The notes under the pieces: model-generated
The model's input: the letters and a program-made list of their open reading frames with translations, nothing else
Databases searched by the model: none
Told to the model about the DNA's origin: nothing
Assembly: GCA_002707655.1 (NCBI GenBank)
Contig: PANO01000012.1
Span: 24,566-32,675, forward strand
Length of the DNA stretch: 8,110 nt
Source of the DNA: Deltaproteobacteria bacterium
Lineage (GTDB): Bacteria > SAR324 > NAC60-12
Direction of reading: 5' to 3'
Shown here: in pieces, positions 6,801-8,110 of the stretch
How positions within the stretch are numbered: the first letter of the stretch is position 1
How the letters are laid out: every line of letters begins with the position of its first letter
Program-made: the position numbers and the translations under genes

Positions 6801-6995
6801 GATGTGATGGATCGCATCCGGGTCGGCTTCCAAAGCACCGAGGACGTGCAGTCCGCGCTGGACGCACACTCCGGGTTCATTTGCACCGAAACCCTCTGCG
6901 ATCACCTCGAACCCCAGGACTCCACGGAAGGAACCGCATGGGATCTCAACGGCGAAGTCTGCCGCATCACCGTCAAAAAGACGGTAGCAGCCTAA
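3870..6995 (+). CDS. ileS: Isoleucyl-tRNA synthetase, type 2 (eukaryote-like)
   Basis: This 1041-residue cytoplasmic enzyme joins isoleucine to tRNA-Ile using ATP. It is complete. Class I signatures are HYGH at residues 54-57 (the HIGH motif) and KMSKR at 590-594. [10 protein letters not shown] is at 84-92 and the catalytic-core [11 protein letters not shown] at 550-560. The inserted editing domain spans about 206-405, with the Thr-rich [10 protein letters not shown] (223-232) and [14 protein letters not shown] (317-330) that line the hydrolytic site for Val-tRNA-Ile. An anticodon-binding helical domain follows from about 675, then a long C-terminal extension. [20 protein letters not shown] and absence of the C-terminal cysteine zinc site typical of E. 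coli IleS mark it as type 2, the class related to eukaryotic enzymes and usually tolerant of mupirocin. ATG 3870 is the first start after an in-frame TAG at 3822; no Shine-Dalgarno site precedes it. The stop overlaps the convergent fluC stop. Confidence 0.97.
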   Translation: [1041 protein letters not shown]

Positions 6996-7402
6996 GCGGC
7001 GGCGTTCAACGCCGCTCCAAAACTCCGGGCGAGCCACACGCCGCCCCAGCAGCAACAGAGGCAAAGCAGGACATTGGCCGCAATGGTGGCGAGCGCCCGC
7101 AGACTGGCATCGGCTTGCAGGAGTCCGACCACCTCGTTGCTGAACGTCGAGAAGGTGGTGAACGCCCCCAGAAAACCCACCGTCCACAGGGCCTGCCACT
7201 CCGGAGGCAACTCCGTGCGGCTCCGGAACCACGCCGCGAGAAAGCCCAGCAGAAACGACCCCAGCACATTGACCGCAAGCGTCCCCCACGGGAGCGCGGC
7301 GCCCAGCCAAAGGCTCACCTGACGCGAAACCGCAAAACGAGCCACCGCGCCCAGCGCCCCTCCGGTTCCCACCGCCACCAACATTGTCCACGTTACAGGC
7401 AT
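6992..7402 (-). CDS. fluC: Fluoride channel/exporter FluC (CrcB)
   Basis: This 136-residue membrane protein is a Fluc-type fluoride channel that works as an antiparallel dimer and lets fluoride leave the cell. The family motifs are all visible: GTGGALGAVARF (12-23), WGTLAVNVLGSFLLG (39-53) with the conserved Asn at 45, and GFLGAFTTFSTFSNE (76-90) with the pore phenylalanines at 81 and 84. Four membrane segments lie near 6-24, 38-58, 70-93 and 103-126. ATG at 7402 is chosen because GGAG (7410-7413, minus strand) lies 7 nt upstream and the N-terminus then has the family length; a longer frame to 7471 adds non-homologous residues. An odd feature is CLCCCW at 114-119, four cysteines in the last membrane helix. 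I saw no fluoride riboswitch consensus upstream. The gene is convergent with ileS and divergent from ftsL. Confidence 0.94.
   Translation of the reverse strand: MPVTWTMLVAVGTGGALGAVARFAVSRQVSLWLGAALPWGTLAVNVLGSFLLGFLAAWFRSRTELPPEWQALWTVGFLGAFTTFSTFSNEVVGLLQADASLRALATIAANVLLCLCCCWGGVWLARSFGAALNAAA
6999..7015. terminator. GC-rich palindrome at the ileS/fluC convergence, possible bidirectional terminator
   Basis: GCGGCGTT-C-AACGCCGC is a perfect 17-base palindrome starting 3 bases after the ileS stop and lying inside the last codons of fluC. As RNA it would fold as a 6-base GC stem with a 5-base loop (GCGGCG, TTCAA, CGCCGC). No T-tract follows on either strand, so it is not a standard intrinsic terminator; its position between convergent genes is the reason for the call. 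Confidence 0.35.
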
Positions 7403-7518
7403 TCTTTTTCTCCAGTTGAAGTTGCTCGGTTTGGGACGGTTCGTGCAACGGGAGTGCCTTGGTTTCTCCAAGCAAATCCGCAGGCGGGTGCCACCTCTGT
7501 TTTTCCGTCAATTGTGCT
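7403..7518. promoter_or_regulatory. Divergent spacer between fluC and ftsL
   Basis: These 116 bases must contain the promoters of fluC (minus) and probably of the ftsL-ftsI operon (plus). A small hairpin CTTGG-TTTCT-CCAAG lies at 7458-7472. A TTG at 7459 in the ftsL frame has GGAG 4 nt upstream and is a possible alternative ftsL start. I could not identify a convincing promoter pair or a fluoride-sensing riboswitch. Confidence 0.4.
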
Positions 7519-7920
7519 GTGAAGATCGTGCGCCGACGCCCCAAAGTTTTGCGATACCAGTTTCGCTGGTGGCTGGTGCCACAGGTGTTTTGGCTGACGA
7601 TTCGCTCCTTCCGAATTGCTCTGCTGGTCAGCGTGCTGCTCACGGCGGGTTGCATGACCTACCTTGCCCAGTGGATCCACGTCCGCCACCTCAGCACCCG
7701 CATTCAGAGTTTGGAGCAAGAGCGCGAGCAACGGGTGCTGACGCTCGATTTACTGGAAGTCGAGATCACGCACCTCACGCGTCCACAACGTCTGGAAGCC
7801 CTTGCCGTCCAACACCTTGGCCTCTCCGTGCCCTCGCTGGAACAGCACGGCATCCTGCGGCTGGTGCAAAACGATTTCGCTGCACCTGCAACAACACTCC
7901 CCACCGCCTACACTGAGTAA
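7519..7920 (+). CDS. ftsL: FtsL-like cell-division protein
   Basis: With the GTG start at 7519 this is a 133-residue bitopic membrane protein. It has a basic cytoplasmic N-terminus (KIVRRRPKVLRYQFRWW), one membrane span at about residues 31-51, a short leucine-rich coiled coil at about 56-88 (RIQSLEQEREQ... LDLLEVEITHL), and the FtsL-like ending TRPQRLEALAVQHLGLSVPS. FtsL joins FtsB and FtsQ in the divisome and activates FtsW/FtsI septal peptidoglycan synthesis. The family is weakly conserved in sequence, so the call rests on topology and on position directly before ftsI, with which it overlaps (TAATG). The start is uncertain: the frame extends to a TTG at 7459 with GGAG nearby, but that extra part has three cysteines in 20 residues and looks noncoding; GTG at 7528 is another option. 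It is divergent from fluC. Confidence 0.75.
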   Translation: MKIVRRRPKVLRYQFRWWLVPQVFWLTIRSFRIALLVSVLLTAGCMTYLAQWIHVRHLSTRIQSLEQEREQRVLTLDLLEVEITHLTRPQRLEALAVQHLGLSVPSLEQHGILRLVQNDFAAPATTLPTAYTE

Positions 7921-8110
7921 TGGCGGATTCCAAAACTGTACGGCCCTCCGGAGCGGAGCATTACGAAAGCTTCAGCTTCAACTTCCGGCTGCTCACGGTG
8001 ATGGGCGTGATGGGCATGGTGCTGGTGGTGGTGCTGGGGCGCACCTACTATCTGCAAATCCTGCAAGGCCCTGCTTTTGAAAAACGCGCCCGCATGCAGC
8101 AGCAGCGCAC
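7920..8110 (+). CDS. ftsI: FtsI-like penicillin-binding protein, N-terminal fragment (partial)
   Basis: The first 63 residues of a protein that runs off the right edge. A short cytoplasmic N-terminus (to about residue 23) is followed by one membrane anchor at about 24-43 (LLTVMGVMGMVLVVVLG) and then RTYYLQILQGPAFEKRARMQQQR, the juxtamembrane segment typical of class B penicillin-binding proteins of the FtsI/PBP3 group. The full enzyme would be a septal peptidoglycan transpeptidase. The catalytic domain is outside the window, so the assignment also rests on the preceding ftsL. The ATG at 7920 shares its A with the TAA stop of ftsL, and no good ribosome site precedes it, so translation is probably coupled. 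The order ftsL-ftsI is that of the dcw (division and cell wall) cluster, which normally continues with murE. Confidence 0.85.
   Translation, partial: MADSKTVRPSGAEHYESFSFNFRLLTVMGVMGMVLVVVLGRTYYLQILQGPAFEKRARMQQQR

Noticed and set aside
7459..7518. TTG start at 7459 for ftsL
   Set aside because: Although GGAG lies 4 bases upstream, the added 20 residues contain three cysteines and no FtsL-like feature; kept only as an alternative.
7403..7530. Fluoride riboswitch upstream of fluC
   Set aside because: Reading the minus strand I did not find the conserved GG-GATGG start, the AACC core segment or the TGATGA-type ending of the crcB motif RNA.
6549..7655. 368-codon minus-strand frame spanning the end of ileS, fluC and ftsL start
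   Set aside because: It runs through fluC in the wrong frame, and the well-supported FluC motifs lie in a different minus-strand frame.

Overview
This 8.1 kb window is a gene-dense, moderately GC-rich bacterial chromosome segment. It holds a putative ABC transporter operon interrupted by a toxin-antitoxin pair, an isoleucyl-tRNA synthetase gene, a fluoride channel gene, and the first genes of a cell-division cluster. No rRNA, tRNA, CRISPR array or insertion sequence is visible. The organism is most likely a member of the Verrucomicrobiota or a related PVC-type phylum. This rests on the eukaryote-like (type 2) IleS, the compact ftsL-ftsI pair, and spacer DNA carrying ATCCGTG-type repeats. It is an inference, not a proof.

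Layout. (1) Bases 1-204 are the 3' end of a + strand gene that resembles the C-terminus of a YnjB-type periplasmic binding protein. (2) On the opposite strand at 232-817 lies a complete higB-higA toxin-antitoxin module, toxin gene first. A perfect palindrome at 847-861 lies between higB and the next + strand gene. (3) Bases 882-2606 encode a fused two-domain ABC permease (YnjC-like) and 2765-3415 its ATPase (YnjD-like). The gap between them holds a degenerate repeat and a strong hairpin. (4) Bases 3416-3869 are a spacer with two small ORFs that have good Shine-Dalgarno sites but no recognised product. (5) Bases 3870-6995 are ileS. (6) fluC (crcB) lies on the - strand at 6992-7402. It converges on ileS so tightly that the two stop codons overlap in CTAA. 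(7) ftsL starts divergently from fluC at about 7519 and overlaps ftsI by one base; ftsI runs out of the window.

How the genes work together. The YnjB/YnjC/YnjD-like proteins would form one ABC importer of unknown substrate: binding protein, channel and ATPase, in the same gene order as E. coli ynjBCD. HigBA sits between the first two genes in antisense orientation, which suggests insertion into a pre-existing operon. IleS charges tRNA-Ile, FluC exports fluoride, and FtsL and FtsI belong to the septal peptidoglycan machinery. These last functions are independent housekeeping or stress roles that happen to be adjacent.

The most unusual points are the antisense TA module inside the transporter operon with a shared palindromic control region, the unassigned small ORFs before ileS, and a roughly seven- to eight-fold excess of the hexamer TCCGGA across the window. 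I found no clearly new multi-gene system.
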